A DNA stretch of 64,000 nt, from NCBI GenBank assembly GCA_947452765.1, contig CANGDR010000008.1, positions 1-64,000 of the forward strand, read 5' to 3'. The notes beneath the pieces are model-generated. The model saw only the letters and a program-made list of their open reading frames with translations, did no database searches and was not told the origin of the DNA. The translations under genes were made by a program, and so were the position numbers. Shown here in pieces: positions 39,147 through 48,687 of this stretch (position 1 is its first letter; the number at the start of each line of letters is the position of its first letter). This stretch comes from Actinomycetota bacterium. Its GTDB lineage: Bacteria > Actinomycetota > Actinomycetes > S36-B12 > UBA5976.

Positions 39147-40249
39147 GCGAAGAATCAACAAACTCCGGAATGTCCTACGCGCAAGCAGGCGTTGACACCG
39201 AAGCAGGCGAACGAGCTGTCACCCTGATGCGATCGGCAATCGCCGGCGCGACTCGACCCGAAGTCGTTGGTGACTTTGGGGGATTCGCTGGACTTTTCGA
39301 CATTAGTGCTTTTAAAACTATGGATAAGCCGTTACTTGCAACTTCAACGGACGGCGTTGGCACCAAAATCGACGTTGCTCGGCGCATGGATATTCACGAC
39401 ACAGTTGGAATCGACTTAGTTGCCATGGTGGTCGATGACTTAGTAGTTTGCGGCGCCGAACCACTGTTCATGACCGACTACATCGCAGTCGGCAAAGTTC
39501 ACCCGGAACGGGTGGCTTCGATTGTGACCGGCATCGCGCGCGGGTGTGAGTTAGCAGGATGCGCGCTAGTTGGCGGTGAGACAGCCGAACACCCGGGCCT
39601 ACTCGGTGATGATGACTACGATATCGCAGGCGCTGGAACTGGAGTGGTTGAGGCCTCGAAACTTCTTGGTCCCGGTCGAGTCGTGGTTGGGGATGTTGCA
39701 ATCGCAATGGCATCTAGCGGATTGCATTCAAATGGATACTCACTTGCGCGCCATGTTGCATTTAATATTGCAAAATTAGATGTGCACGATCATGTTGCGG
39801 ACTTTGGTCGAACCCTTGGCGAAGAACTGTTGGAACCAACTCGGATTTACTCCAAAGACTTACTTACTTTTATTAAGGCTGTGGAAGTTCATTCAATTAG
39901 CCATATCACGGGAGGCGGGATTGCAGCCAATGTTGCGCGCGTAATGCCAGCAGACTTAGCCCTTGACTTGGATCGCTCAACCTGGACTCCGCAGGCCATT
40001 TTTGCGTGGCTCCAGGCACAAGGAAATGTCACACAGAGTGAAGCCGAAAAGACCTTCAACATGGGAATCGGAATGTTGGCATTTGTGCCAGCCAGTGCGG
40101 CGCAACTTGCGATTGTCGCTCTTCAAGTATGTGGTGTCGAGGCTTGGGTTTGCGGTGAAGTTAGGGAACGACTTGCGAATGAACTAGGTGATGCGCCCGC
40201 TAAAGGTGGAAATGGCGGCGCAGTTACTTTGGTTGGAAACTATAAGTAA
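39143..40249 (+). CDS. purM: Phosphoribosylformylglycinamidine cyclo-ligase
   Basis: SYAQAGVDTEAGERAV; STDGVGTKIDVARRM; HSNGYSLARHVAF; HITGGGIAANVARV. Confidence 0.96.
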   Translation: MSEESTNSGMSYAQAGVDTEAGERAVTLMRSAIAGATRPEVVGDFGGFAGLFDISAFKTMDKPLLATSTDGVGTKIDVARRMDIHDTVGIDLVAMVVDDLVVCGAEPLFMTDYIAVGKVHPERVASIVTGIARGCELAGCALVGGETAEHPGLLGDDDYDIAGAGTGVVEASKLLGPGRVVVGDVAIAMASSGLHSNGYSLARHVAFNIAKLDVHDHVADFGRTLGEELLEPTRIYSKDLLTFIKAVEVHSISHITGGGIAANVARVMPADLALDLDRSTWTPQAIFAWLQAQGNVTQSEAEKTFNMGIGMLAFVPASAAQLAIVALQVCGVEAWVCGEVRERLANELGDAPAKGGNGGAVTLVGNYK

Positions 40250-40251
40250 CC

Positions 40252-42174
40252 TTATTTCTGAGTTGCTTGCAAGATTGCAAAATCTACAAGTGCAGGAATA
40301 AATTGACTTGCGCCTGCCGGCGTGTAGTGGGTTCCATCGGGGCGTGCTAACTTTCCAGAAATTTTATCGTTGCATGGGTTGCGAGTATTGCGGCAAACAG
40401 ATTTAGTAATTGAAAAATAATGAGTATTGGAATTCGATTGTGTTTGCGCAAGTAGTAATTGGTTCCACTTATCTTGATAGCCCACCCCGACTGGTGAAAT
40501 TAATCGTTTCAAAAACCAATTACATTTTGAGGTATTGCAGCGACTAAGCATCCCGGTACCTGATGGTTCAATCGGAACAAAAGTAATCTGAGCATTCGAT
40601 TTCGTTAAGAAACTTACTTCTCTAGTTAGATCTTGTGCACCAAGTTGCCAAAAATCAGGCGAGTCGGGAGTTAAGTGTTTGTTGTCGCTTGATAACGCAT
40701 CAGCTATCTCATACCTCGACATCCAAATGATCGCGGAAGGGTGAAACTTTTGCATCAAAACTTGTTGCTTTTGGTGAACTGCCGCACAATCCTTTGTTGA
40801 TCCAAATTCCACACCCGATGGATCAACCATGGCCCTAGTAGTTGCAGGACATGACCCTTTAGCAGCGCTTACAACATGCCAACCTTTTGTTGTCGCGTAT
40901 GCCTCGAATTGACTACTCAGGCGTAATGGGACTGAGTCACCAACCAACATGATTACTTTTGCATTGCTGGTTCCCGGATTTACCTCTGGCGACCGTAGGA
41001 GGATATGGTTGCTGGCAAATACGACAGCAAATAAGACAATTGGCGTGGTCGTAAGCACAAACAACTTTTTCCAAGTGGAAACTGCGCCACGAATTCGTAG
41101 TGGCTTTTCGACCAAATGGTAGCTCAGGGCAGATATAGCGATAGTTAGAAAAGTCAGGATGAGAGGTTGCGCAATTCTGTTGTGAACTGAGAATTTTGGT
41201 AACAGCGGCATCAAAAAAACGGCAATTGGCCAGTGCCATAGATACATCGAGTAAGAAATTCGACCAAGGTAAGCGATCGGCCTAAATTCCAAAATTGGAG
41301 ATATGCGACTTGGTCCGGACCAAAGTGACCAAATGACGGCGGCTGCAAAAAGTCCGACGAGAAATGCGCCACCGCGAGCATAAAGGGTTGTGGGACCAAT
41401 CTTCGAACCCAGTGTGAAGCAACCAACACCGAGTGCAATAAACCCTGTGGTACCGACGATAGTTCGGCTACGAAATGTTCCGATCAATTTCGGCCGGAGG
41501 GCGATTAGCGCAGCTAAGCCTGAGCCAATCGCGAGTTGAAAGGCTCTTGAATCTGTTCCCATGTAAGCGCGTTCTGGAGACTGTGGATCCCACAGGTATG
41601 CCATCCAAAATGCAGATGTCAAGGAAATAGCGATGCTTAGCCAGGCGATGAATCTGGCTTTATTTCCTTTAGCAAATTTTGCTATTAAAGAAAAGGCAAT
41701 CGGCCAAAAAATATAGAACTGCTCTTCAACTGCTAGCGACCACATATGCAAAAGCGGGGAAACAGTATCGTCATTTGCAAAGTAGCTTGAGTGTGAAATG
41801 AAATACCAGTTAGCTACATAAGTAAGGGTTGCTGTTACATCAGACGCTAACGAAATTTTTTCAGGTAAGAGACTTCTTAAGGTTGCAAAAATAACAACAG
41901 TGATAACCATTACCACCATCACTGGAATTAGTCGCCTAATTCTTCGCACCCAAAAAGTTCCAAGGAAGATTCGACCGTAGTTAGAAAGGTCCTTAAGCAA
42001 AAGGGAAGTGATTAAGAAACCACTTAAGACAAAGAAAGCATCTACACCAATGAAGCCGCCGTACATTGGTACGCCAAAGTGAAAGGCCATAACGCTTAGG
42101 ACAGCAAAAGTTCGTAGGCCGTCAATCGACGTTCTATGCGAAGTGGGCTTTGGTGACGTTATGGAATTAGTCAT
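40252..42174 (-). CDS. Acyltransferase-3 (OafA/YrhL-like) with C-terminal SGNH-like domain
   Basis: SIDGLRTFAVLSVMAFHFGVPMYGGFIGVDAFFVLSGFLITSLLLKDL; many TM segments; SGNH motif IMLVGDSVPLRLSSQ. Confidence 0.9.
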   Translation of the reverse strand: MTNSITSPKPTSHRTSIDGLRTFAVLSVMAFHFGVPMYGGFIGVDAFFVLSGFLITSLLLKDLSNYGRIFLGTFWVRRIRRLIPVMVVMVITVVIFATLRSLLPEKISLASDVTATLTYVANWYFISHSSYFANDDTVSPLLHMWSLAVEEQFYIFWPIAFSLIAKFAKGNKARFIAWLSIAISLTSAFWMAYLWDPQSPERAYMGTDSRAFQLAIGSGLAALIALRPKLIGTFRSRTIVGTTGFIALGVGCFTLGSKIGPTTLYARGGAFLVGLFAAAVIWSLWSGPSRISPILEFRPIAYLGRISYSMYLWHWPIAVFLMPLLPKFSVHNRIAQPLILTFLTIAISALSYHLVEKPLRIRGAVSTWKKLFVLTTTPIVLFAVVFASNHILLRSPEVNPGTSNAKVIMLVGDSVPLRLSSQFEAYATTKGWHVVSAAKGSCPATTRAMVDPSGVEFGSTKDCAAVHQKQQVLMQKFHPSAIIWMSRYEIADALSSDNKHLTPDSPDFWQLGAQDLTREVSFLTKSNAQITFVPIEPSGTGMLSRCNTSKCNWFLKRLISPVGVGYQDKWNQLLLAQTQSNSNTHYFSITKSVCRNTRNPCNDKISGKLARPDGTHYTPAGASQFIPALVDFAILQATQK

Positions 42175-42213
42175 TTATGGGGAGATAACTTTGAAAATTT
42201 AAATTCTAATTAC

Positions 42214-42420
42214 TTACGCTTGTGAAATTTCGTCTTCAGATTCGTCATCCTCGTAATACTTCGCATACGGATCATTATCGAATTCTGAAGCATCGTCCAC
42301 CGGTACGTAAGATGAGCCACCAAGTTCAGCCTGAAGTGCGCTCAGGTCAGTATTAGGGCTGTTGTATTTCAAATCGCGAGCGACTTTCGTTTGCTTCGCT
42401 TTTGCACGGCCACGTCCCAT
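42214..42420 (-). CDS. DUF3073 family small protein
   Basis: MGRGRAKAKQTKVARDLKYNSPNTDLSALQAELGG with acidic tail. Confidence 0.85.
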   Translation of the reverse strand: MGRGRAKAKQTKVARDLKYNSPNTDLSALQAELGGSSYVPVDDASEFDNDPYAKYYEDDESEDEISQA

Positions 42421-42679
42421 GGCTGCGCCCCCTTAGCTATCCGGAGAATCTGTCGTTACTAATCCCGAAACTGGCGACTCGGTAACTGAACGTAAGTCTA
42501 CCTGAGGCTAGATCGAACGCATCTGACGGGTTCTCGGCGCTGGTTATCGCCAATATGGGCGATAGTAAGGATTCATTCAAGATAGTCCGATTTATGGCTT
42601 GTGCAGTAGCGATACCAGGTCGTTGGTTATTTAATAGGAAATTGGAATTACCGAAAGTTTAAATAATTAAGGGCGAGAA

Positions 42680-42874
42680 GTGACTGAAAATTATAATCTG
42701 ATGACCCCATCAGAAGTAGGTATCCTCTTTCGCGTAGATCCTAAGACTGTAACCAGGTGGGCAGAATCCGGAAAGCTGAGTTCGGTTCGAACTCTCGGCG
42801 GACATCGACGCTATTTGGAACATGAAGTGCGGGCGCTTTTGAGCAAGGGCACCACCGAAAACAATTCGAACTGA
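42680..42874 (+). CDS. BldC-like MerR-type DNA-binding regulator
   Basis: LMTPSEVGILFRVDPKTVTRWAESGKLSSVRTLGGHRRYLEHEVRALL; GTG start. Confidence 0.88.
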   Translation: MTENYNLMTPSEVGILFRVDPKTVTRWAESGKLSSVRTLGGHRRYLEHEVRALLSKGTTENNSN

Positions 42875-42992
42875 AACTTAATTTAATGTCGCTTCAGTGA
42901 GCAAACAGCCACTGAAATCAGTAAATCCCGCTTTGCCCTCAATGGGTTTTATCCCGTATGCTTCAATCTCGTGCTTTTGTAAGAAGGCATGT

Positions 42993-43065
42993 GCCCCCAT
43001 CGTCTAGTGGCCTAGGACGCTGCCCTTTCACGGCGGTAACACGGGTTCGAATCCCGTTGGGGGTA
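42993..43065 (+). tRNA. tRNA-Glu (anticodon TTC)
   Basis: Cloverleaf: acceptor GCCCCCA/TGGGGGT, anticodon loop CTTTCAC, T-arm CGGGTTCGAATCCCG. Confidence 0.96.
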
Positions 43066-43129
43066 CGCAAGATTTCTAAACTTGACCGTTTAGGAGTCGG
43101 CTGAAATGCCAGTCGCAAGGCTGGTACTA

Positions 43130-43203
43130 GGCCCCGTAGCGCAGTTGGTTAGCGCGTCGCCCTGTCACGGCGAAGGTCGCGGGTTCGAGTCCCGTCGGGG
43201 TCG
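43130..43203 (+). tRNA. tRNA-Asp (anticodon GTC)
   Basis: Cloverleaf: acceptor GGCCCCG/CGGGGTC, anticodon loop CTGTCAC, T-arm GCGGGTTCGAGTCCCGT. Confidence 0.96.
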
Positions 43204-43246
43204 CTGCAAGTCCATTGAATTCTTAACGAGCTCAGTGGGCCTGCGT

Positions 43247-43320
43247 GGCCAGGTAGCTCAGTTGGTACGAGCGTTCGACTGAAACTCGAAAGGTCGTCGG
43301 TTCGACCCCGACCCTGGCCA
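43247..43320 (+). tRNA. tRNA-Phe (anticodon GAA)
   Basis: Cloverleaf: acceptor GGCCAGG/CCTGGCC, anticodon stem-loop TTCGA-CTGAAAC-TCGAA. Confidence 0.93.
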
Positions 43321-43354
43321 CATTGGGTGATTTGAATTGGGCCCTAACGGCTAG

Positions 43355-44512
43355 CTAGGCCTGATTGCACCATTCGATTACCACGTCGGTTATGACATCT
43401 GCAACAGTTTGAACAGAGGATTCGGTAGCCCATTCAGTAGCGGCATGCGCGCCTTCGCCGTCGACTCCAAATAGCACGCTGGTTATACCTGCATCGTTCA
43501 TTAACGCAGCATCAGTCCAGTACCACTCGCCACGAAGCGTGACGTCGGTACCCGTGTGGGCTTGGTAGTGATTTTGAATTGATTTGACGATTTCATGGTC
43601 GCGAGAAACCTGAAGCGGGCGCCGAGCTAGCCCTTCGACCAAGGTGTAATTGAAGTCAGGCACGGTGTCAACAAGTCCATCGAGAATGGATTTGATTTCG
43701 GCGGTTACCGATTCATGAGTTTCACCAGGCACCGTTCGACGTTCGATGGAAATTGTGCACTCAGCGGGATAGCTCGAAACTTCTTCGCCACCTCTAATAA
43801 TCGAGGCGTGCAGCGAGCCAGTTTCGAGAAATTCGATTTTGTTTCGCTTCAATAATTCCTGTGCGTATGAATCAAGGGCAACGAGAGCGTGCCCTGCCTT
43901 TGAGATTGCATCGATGCCAAGGTCATGACGAGAGCCATGTGCTGCTCGACCATGGATCACCACATCGAACCAAGAGAAACCCTTGTGCGCGATGGTTAGC
44001 CCAAGCATGGTTGGCTCCGCCACAATTCCAACATCGGCGGTGAATAGCTTTAGCACTTCCTCTGTACCAAAGCTGGCATGTTCTTCGTCCGCAACTGCAG
44101 CAACAATTACCTGGCCATTAATGCCTGACTTGGCTGCACGATTGGCAGCCACCATCATGGCCGCCAAGCCACCCTTCATATCGAAAGTGCCGCGACCATA
44201 AACGTTGCCGTCTTTTCGAATTGGGTTTAGCGGCTCGCCTTCGTAACTTGCGATTGTGACGGTATCCATGTGTCCGTTAAGCATGATCTTGCGATCGCTG
44301 GTTGCACCTTTGCTTACAGCAACAATCGAAGGTCGTCCGGACCGTTCCTCTAGTCGAGTAACTTCAAAATCCCGATCACTGAACCACTTTGAAACGAAGT
44401 CGGCAATTTCAGATTCACCCGGAGCTCCAGGTACCAAGCTTGAATTAACTGAATTGATTGCGGTTAGCGCACACAGCAACTCAACGGGATCATCCAAGTT
44501 GTAGTTCGCCAT
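43355..44512 (-). CDS. M20-family peptidase/deacylase (ArgE/DapE-like)
   Basis: IMLNGHMDTVTI; GRGTFDMKGGLAAMMVA; VADEEHASFGTEE. Confidence 0.9.
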   Translation of the reverse strand: MANYNLDDPVELLCALTAINSVNSSLVPGAPGESEIADFVSKWFSDRDFEVTRLEERSGRPSIVAVSKGATSDRKIMLNGHMDTVTIASYEGEPLNPIRKDGNVYGRGTFDMKGGLAAMMVAANRAAKSGINGQVIVAAVADEEHASFGTEEVLKLFTADVGIVAEPTMLGLTIAHKGFSWFDVVIHGRAAHGSRHDLGIDAISKAGHALVALDSYAQELLKRNKIEFLETGSLHASIIRGGEEVSSYPAECTISIERRTVPGETHESVTAEIKSILDGLVDTVPDFNYTLVEGLARRPLQVSRDHEIVKSIQNHYQAHTGTDVTLRGEWYWTDAALMNDAGITSVLFGVDGEGAHAATEWATESSVQTVADVITDVVIEWCNQA

Positions 44513-44536
44513 CTTTCTCCTAAAATCTAGTTATTC

Positions 44537-45631
44537 CTAAGTAAGGGGATTGGCAGCGCTGCCTTCAGTGCTGAATAAAACGATGATCGAGTCTTTCGTA
44601 ATTCCTAATTCTTGTCTCCGAGATTGCGAATTGAGAGCTTCCCGAACCCCAGCAAGGGTGGCTGCGCCACATGGACCGGCATCGACTCCGAGAGCTTGCA
44701 GCTTCTTTAGGTCAATCCGGGTCTGATCATCAGTAAGTGCGACAGCAGCGTCCACTCCAGCCTGGTGAAAAGGCCACGAGTCACTGGATGGGGTGCCGCA
44801 GTTCATCCCTGCCATGATGGTCGGCAAGGTTTCTACTGAAGTCAGCACGCCGTTCTGTAGGGATTTAAGCACGCACGCAGCCCCGACAGCTTCCACGCTT
44901 AATACGACTGGATGGTGCGGCTTACTTCGGTAGTGTGCCAGGACTGAATGTAGGAATGAGCCCACACCTACTGGAACCGCAACTAGGTCAGCTGGCGGCA
45001 GACCAAGAGCTTCCAATTGCGCATCAGTTTCCACACAGAGGGTGGTGTAGCCCTCGATGATCCAGTTTGGGATTTCTTCATATCCTGGCCACGACATGTC
45101 TTGCACATGAATCGCATTGTCCAATGTCGAGGTAATTTCCTTAGCAAGTTCGACGGCTTCGTCGTAATCGTCATCGAGGATGGTTACTTCAGCACCTTCT
45201 TTTGCAATGTTGTCGATTGCTTGATCGCTAACACCATTCGGAATGACGATCGCGCAATCTAAGCCAAGTCGCTTTGCCATGTGAGCGACTGCGCGGCCGT
45301 GGTTTCCGTCAGTTGCTGCCACCAAGGTCGGCAAGTTCTCTTTTTCGAGAGCGGCTTTCACGTCATCAATACTTTTTGGATTGGTGCCACCTGTTAGGGC
45401 TTGGGCAACTGCCCAGGAAGCACCCAAAATCTTAAAGGCCGAAAGATTTAATCTCCCGGATTCATCTTTAATAAAGACTCGACCAACACCAAGCTCGTTT
45501 GCGATTGTTGGCAATTCAATTAATGGGGTGTATTCATAGTTCGGCAAGCTTTGATGGAAAATTGAAACTTCTTGTGCTGGTTCCGGGCACTGCCATTCGC
45601 GTGCGGCAGGATTTGAAAACCATAGATTCAT
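44537..45631 (-). CDS. PLP-dependent diaminopropionate ammonia-lyase-like enzyme
   Basis: YEYTPLIELPTIANELGVGRVFIKDESGRLNLSAFKILGASWAV; ATDGNHGRAVAHMAKRLG. ATG at 45631 or 45649. Confidence 0.85.
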   Translation of the reverse strand: MNLWFSNPAAREWQCPEPAQEVSIFHQSLPNYEYTPLIELPTIANELGVGRVFIKDESGRLNLSAFKILGASWAVAQALTGGTNPKSIDDVKAALEKENLPTLVAATDGNHGRAVAHMAKRLGLDCAIVIPNGVSDQAIDNIAKEGAEVTILDDDYDEAVELAKEITSTLDNAIHVQDMSWPGYEEIPNWIIEGYTTLCVETDAQLEALGLPPADLVAVPVGVGSFLHSVLAHYRSKPHHPVVLSVEAVGAACVLKSLQNGVLTSVETLPTIMAGMNCGTPSSDSWPFHQAGVDAAVALTDDQTRIDLKKLQALGVDAGPCGAATLAGVREALNSQSRRQELGITKDSIIVLFSTEGSAANPLT

Positions 45632-45641
45632 TTCAAGTGAC

Positions 45642-45680
45642 AAAGTCATGGCACGAGTATTTCACTCGTGCCATGACTTT
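45642..45680. terminator. Perfect 17-bp inverted repeat with 5-nt loop (terminator-like or translational hairpin)
   Basis: AAAGTCATGGCACGAGT-ATTTC-ACTCGTGCCATGACTTT; just past the stop of 45691..48036 on the minus strand, but with only a short T run. Confidence 0.75.
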
Positions 45681-45690
45681 TGAAACTTAC

Positions 45691-48036
45691 CTAGCAACCA
45701 GCGCGAATGAAGCAGCCAAATTTCGAATTGGATACCTTGCCAGTCTTGGTGACCTTGACGGTGATCCTCGTCTTGGAACTCTTAAGTCCCTTGATGTCAT
45801 AAACCGTGTAATAGAAAGTGGCAGTTCCGGTGAAGTTTTTCTTCGGAGTGAAAGTGAATGTGCTGCCACTTAATGAAACGGTGCCTTGAGATTTCTTCGG
45901 CTTGGTGAACTTCAACGACATCTCGTCATAGTTCACATCCGAAACCAAAGAAGCTACATCAATACCAATGGCGGTGTTCTTCTTGGTAATCACAGTTGCC
46001 GGCTTTGCTTTTGGCGCTTTGTTCTTAGGCATGGCAACAAAAGTTTGGACTGTGGCAGGTGCCGAACTAGTAACTGTTACTGCTTCACCGTTATTTGAAG
46101 CCGAGGCATCGCCATCGGTAACGCCACCAGTTGTAGTTGCAACGAATTCAAATGGGCCAGAAGTAGCGGGTAAAACAACCGGGATAGAAATCGTGTTCCA
46201 TTCGCCGGCAGTCAGCGTGTTGTCATTAGTCCCCGATTCAGTTCCCGCAGTTTCATCGCACGTAACTGTGGTTCCCGCTGCGGTGCATCCTGTCGGAGGC
46301 GTAACGGTTGTTCCGGCAGGAACTTCGATGACCACGGTGTAGTTGTTGTCTGGAGCTGGACCTTCATTTCGAATCACAACATCAATGTTCGTGCTGCTGC
46401 CGGGATCAATAGTTTCTGGCACATTAATGATGGCGGTTAAGTCTTCGGTGTATTTCAGGTATTCGAGTGTCACCACATTGGAAGTTGCCTCCATGGCACC
46501 AAGTGGGCCGGAATAAGTCGCTGTGGCGGCGTTTGGAATCGTTCCGGATCCTGCACCAACAGACACCACGAACTCGGCATAACCATGGCCGCCTGCAATA
46601 AGGTCGCCAATTGCGCAAGTGAAGGTTTGACCTGAGCCGGAACAGTTAAGTGGCGCTCCAGATGAAGGGGTCGAAACAAAAGTTAAGTTCGCCGGCAAGT
46701 TATCGGTGATAACAACATTTTGAGCTGTGCCGGAACCTGCGGAATTGTTGAAGTGAAGCTGATAAGTGATTTGATCGCCCGGATCAACCGTGGTGCTTGA
46801 AGTGCTCACTGCAACCTTGGTCAATTGAATTTCAGGGGAGTAGAGCTCAGTTGCCATGGTGAATGCGATTGGGTACCAGGTCTCAAGGTTGGTTCCCATG
46901 CGAACAGTTGCCGAGGTAGCACTGTTAGGCAACGCATTCTTTAGTGTGAACTGATCAGCATCAGTACCAAAAGTGTTTGTGTATTTGCCATCAGTGTTAT
47001 CGAAGAAAGGTTGGATCGCACCATTTTTAGAAATCGTGCTGTTGGAAGGATTATTACTTGGGTTTACCGCATCACTTATGACCGTGGTGTTCGCACCTGA
47101 GATTAGATTGATGAAGTCGCCACCTTCGGATGCATCACCTTCGGCCGAGACCACACCAAAAGTCGTGGTCACAGTTCCTGACGGAGGAGTTTGGAAGCCA
47201 CTTAAGGCCACATCAGCTGGATCATTTTGGGCAATCTTGGCAAGACCCCCATAAATAACAACATTGCGAAGCGCTTCGTCTGGGTGAGCGTAGGCCACGA
47301 TGATCGACCAGCCGGCTTGGGTGTCGCGACCCTGGGCGCTCTCAATATCACCAACGCGGACCGTAATCGATTTTTTACCGTTGGCATGAGTCCATTTGGA
47401 ATCGATGATTTGGGTCAAGGTCTTTGTAATGTCAGCATGTGCCCGATAAATACCGCTGGTTGGGTTTTCGCTCGACATCGTGTCGGCAACTACGGCTTGA
47501 GCCGCAGTATCTTTTGGTGTCAACAACCAAACCTGATCGCGGCAATAGGTCTTATCGCTGGCACATCCTTTTGCAACGCCATCGGTGTAGGCCTTACCGC
47601 CATCAGCAACTGAAGGCTTACTCATATCGCCGTGCCAAAACAGATAGGCAGCCTTGATGGTTGCACCTTCTGGAAGGGAAACATTTCCGGTCGAACTATT
47701 GATCATGGCTTTATTGCCATAAGTTCCAACTCCGGAATAAATCATCCGGTAAGCATTGTTATTCAGGTTCAGTCCGGACTTAATTGTGCGAATTCGAGCT
47801 TCCTGGCAAGCCGTTATTTCGGATGTTGGAAGAGTTGCGCCGAGAGCATCGATTGATGTTGGGCAAGTCATGTTCGTGTTCCCAGTAACTTCAACCTGGC
47901 CATTGATATTTTTGTTATACAGCGCCGTAAAAGGAGAGACGACAACTGCTTGTGATGGCACAGCGACAAAGGCGCTTGCGATTAACGAAGCAGCAACTGC
48001 AGCGCGCTTTAGTACTGAAAACTTTTTGTTATTCAT
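45691..48036 (-). CDS. Large secreted surface protein with DUF11-like and Ig-like domains; tail CFIRAGC
   Basis: Signal peptide (KRAAVAASLIASAFVAVPSQA). Shares blocks GRDxxAGWxxxVxYxxP and NPxNNxxNSTISxxG with ORF 1011..3287. DUF11-like (DPGDQITYQLHFNNSAGSGTAQNVVITDNLPANLTF). Confidence 0.8.
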   Translation of the reverse strand: MNNKKFSVLKRAAVAASLIASAFVAVPSQAVVVSPFTALYNKNINGQVEVTGNTNMTCPTSIDALGATLPTSEITACQEARIRTIKSGLNLNNNAYRMIYSGVGTYGNKAMINSSTGNVSLPEGATIKAAYLFWHGDMSKPSVADGGKAYTDGVAKGCASDKTYCRDQVWLLTPKDTAAQAVVADTMSSENPTSGIYRAHADITKTLTQIIDSKWTHANGKKSITVRVGDIESAQGRDTQAGWSIIVAYAHPDEALRNVVIYGGLAKIAQNDPADVALSGFQTPPSGTVTTTFGVVSAEGDASEGGDFINLISGANTTVISDAVNPSNNPSNSTISKNGAIQPFFDNTDGKYTNTFGTDADQFTLKNALPNSATSATVRMGTNLETWYPIAFTMATELYSPEIQLTKVAVSTSSTTVDPGDQITYQLHFNNSAGSGTAQNVVITDNLPANLTFVSTPSSGAPLNCSGSGQTFTCAIGDLIAGGHGYAEFVVSVGAGSGTIPNAATATYSGPLGAMEATSNVVTLEYLKYTEDLTAIINVPETIDPGSSTNIDVVIRNEGPAPDNNYTVVIEVPAGTTVTPPTGCTAAGTTVTCDETAGTESGTNDNTLTAGEWNTISIPVVLPATSGPFEFVATTTGGVTDGDASASNNGEAVTVTSSAPATVQTFVAMPKNKAPKAKPATVITKKNTAIGIDVASLVSDVNYDEMSLKFTKPKKSQGTVSLSGSTFTFTPKKNFTGTATFYYTVYDIKGLKSSKTRITVKVTKTGKVSNSKFGCFIRAGC

Positions 48037-48374
48037 CCTGCCCTCGTGAGCGATCGTGCTCGAAAATTTGAAATTTGCATTGTTACTTTGGAAATCTTAT
48101 CCACCTAAATTCTTTGACTTTTAACGTTGCTAATCCGTGAAACGCCGTGGATATTGAAAAATCTTAGAATTCACATTCGTTGAAAAACCCATATATCAAT
48201 GGGTTTTTTGGAGCGGTATTCGAAAAACCCACTTATTTAAGCGAATATGACTTGTAAACGTAGTGACACCCGTGTAATTTAAGGGGAAGTCCGGTTCGCC
48301 GAACGCGTAACACCAGAGTTAGTCCATTGCATTAGGGCAGGAATAACTCGTTGCGCCTAACCAGGAGGTTCCAA

Positions 48375-48635
48375 GTGAGCGAATTCGCTCTGCTTCCCTT
48401 CACGGAAACTGACAATCTAGGTTGGCACGAACGTGCACTTTGTGCCCAAACCGACCCAGAAGCTTTCTTCCCCGAAAAGGGTGGATCCACTCGTGAGGCA
48501 AAGCGCGTATGTGGCTCTTGCGAAGTGAAAGCTGACTGCCTTGAATACGCACTTGCTAACGACGAACGTTTCGGAATTTGGGGTGGGTTGTCGGAACGCG
48601 AACGCCGTCGGTTAAAGCGTTCCCAAGCAGGATAA
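48375..48635 (+). CDS. whiB: WhiB-family [4Fe-4S] regulator, WhiB/WhmD-like
   Basis: ALCAQTDPEAFFPEKGGSTREAKRVCGSCEVKADCLEYALANDERFGIWGGLSERERRRLKR. GTG at 48375 preceded by AGGAGG. Confidence 0.95.
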   Translation: MSEFALLPFTETDNLGWHERALCAQTDPEAFFPEKGGSTREAKRVCGSCEVKADCLEYALANDERFGIWGGLSERERRRLKRSQAG

Positions 48636-48648
48636 GTCTAGATTTTCT

Positions 48649-48687
48649 AATCGGCTCTGACCCTTAGGGGTTGGAGCCGATTTTTTT
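48649..48687 (+). terminator. Rho-independent terminator after whiB, shared with the convergent gene
   Basis: AATCGGCTC ... GAGCCGATT followed by TTTTT; inner CCCTTAGGG also pairs. Confidence 0.88.
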
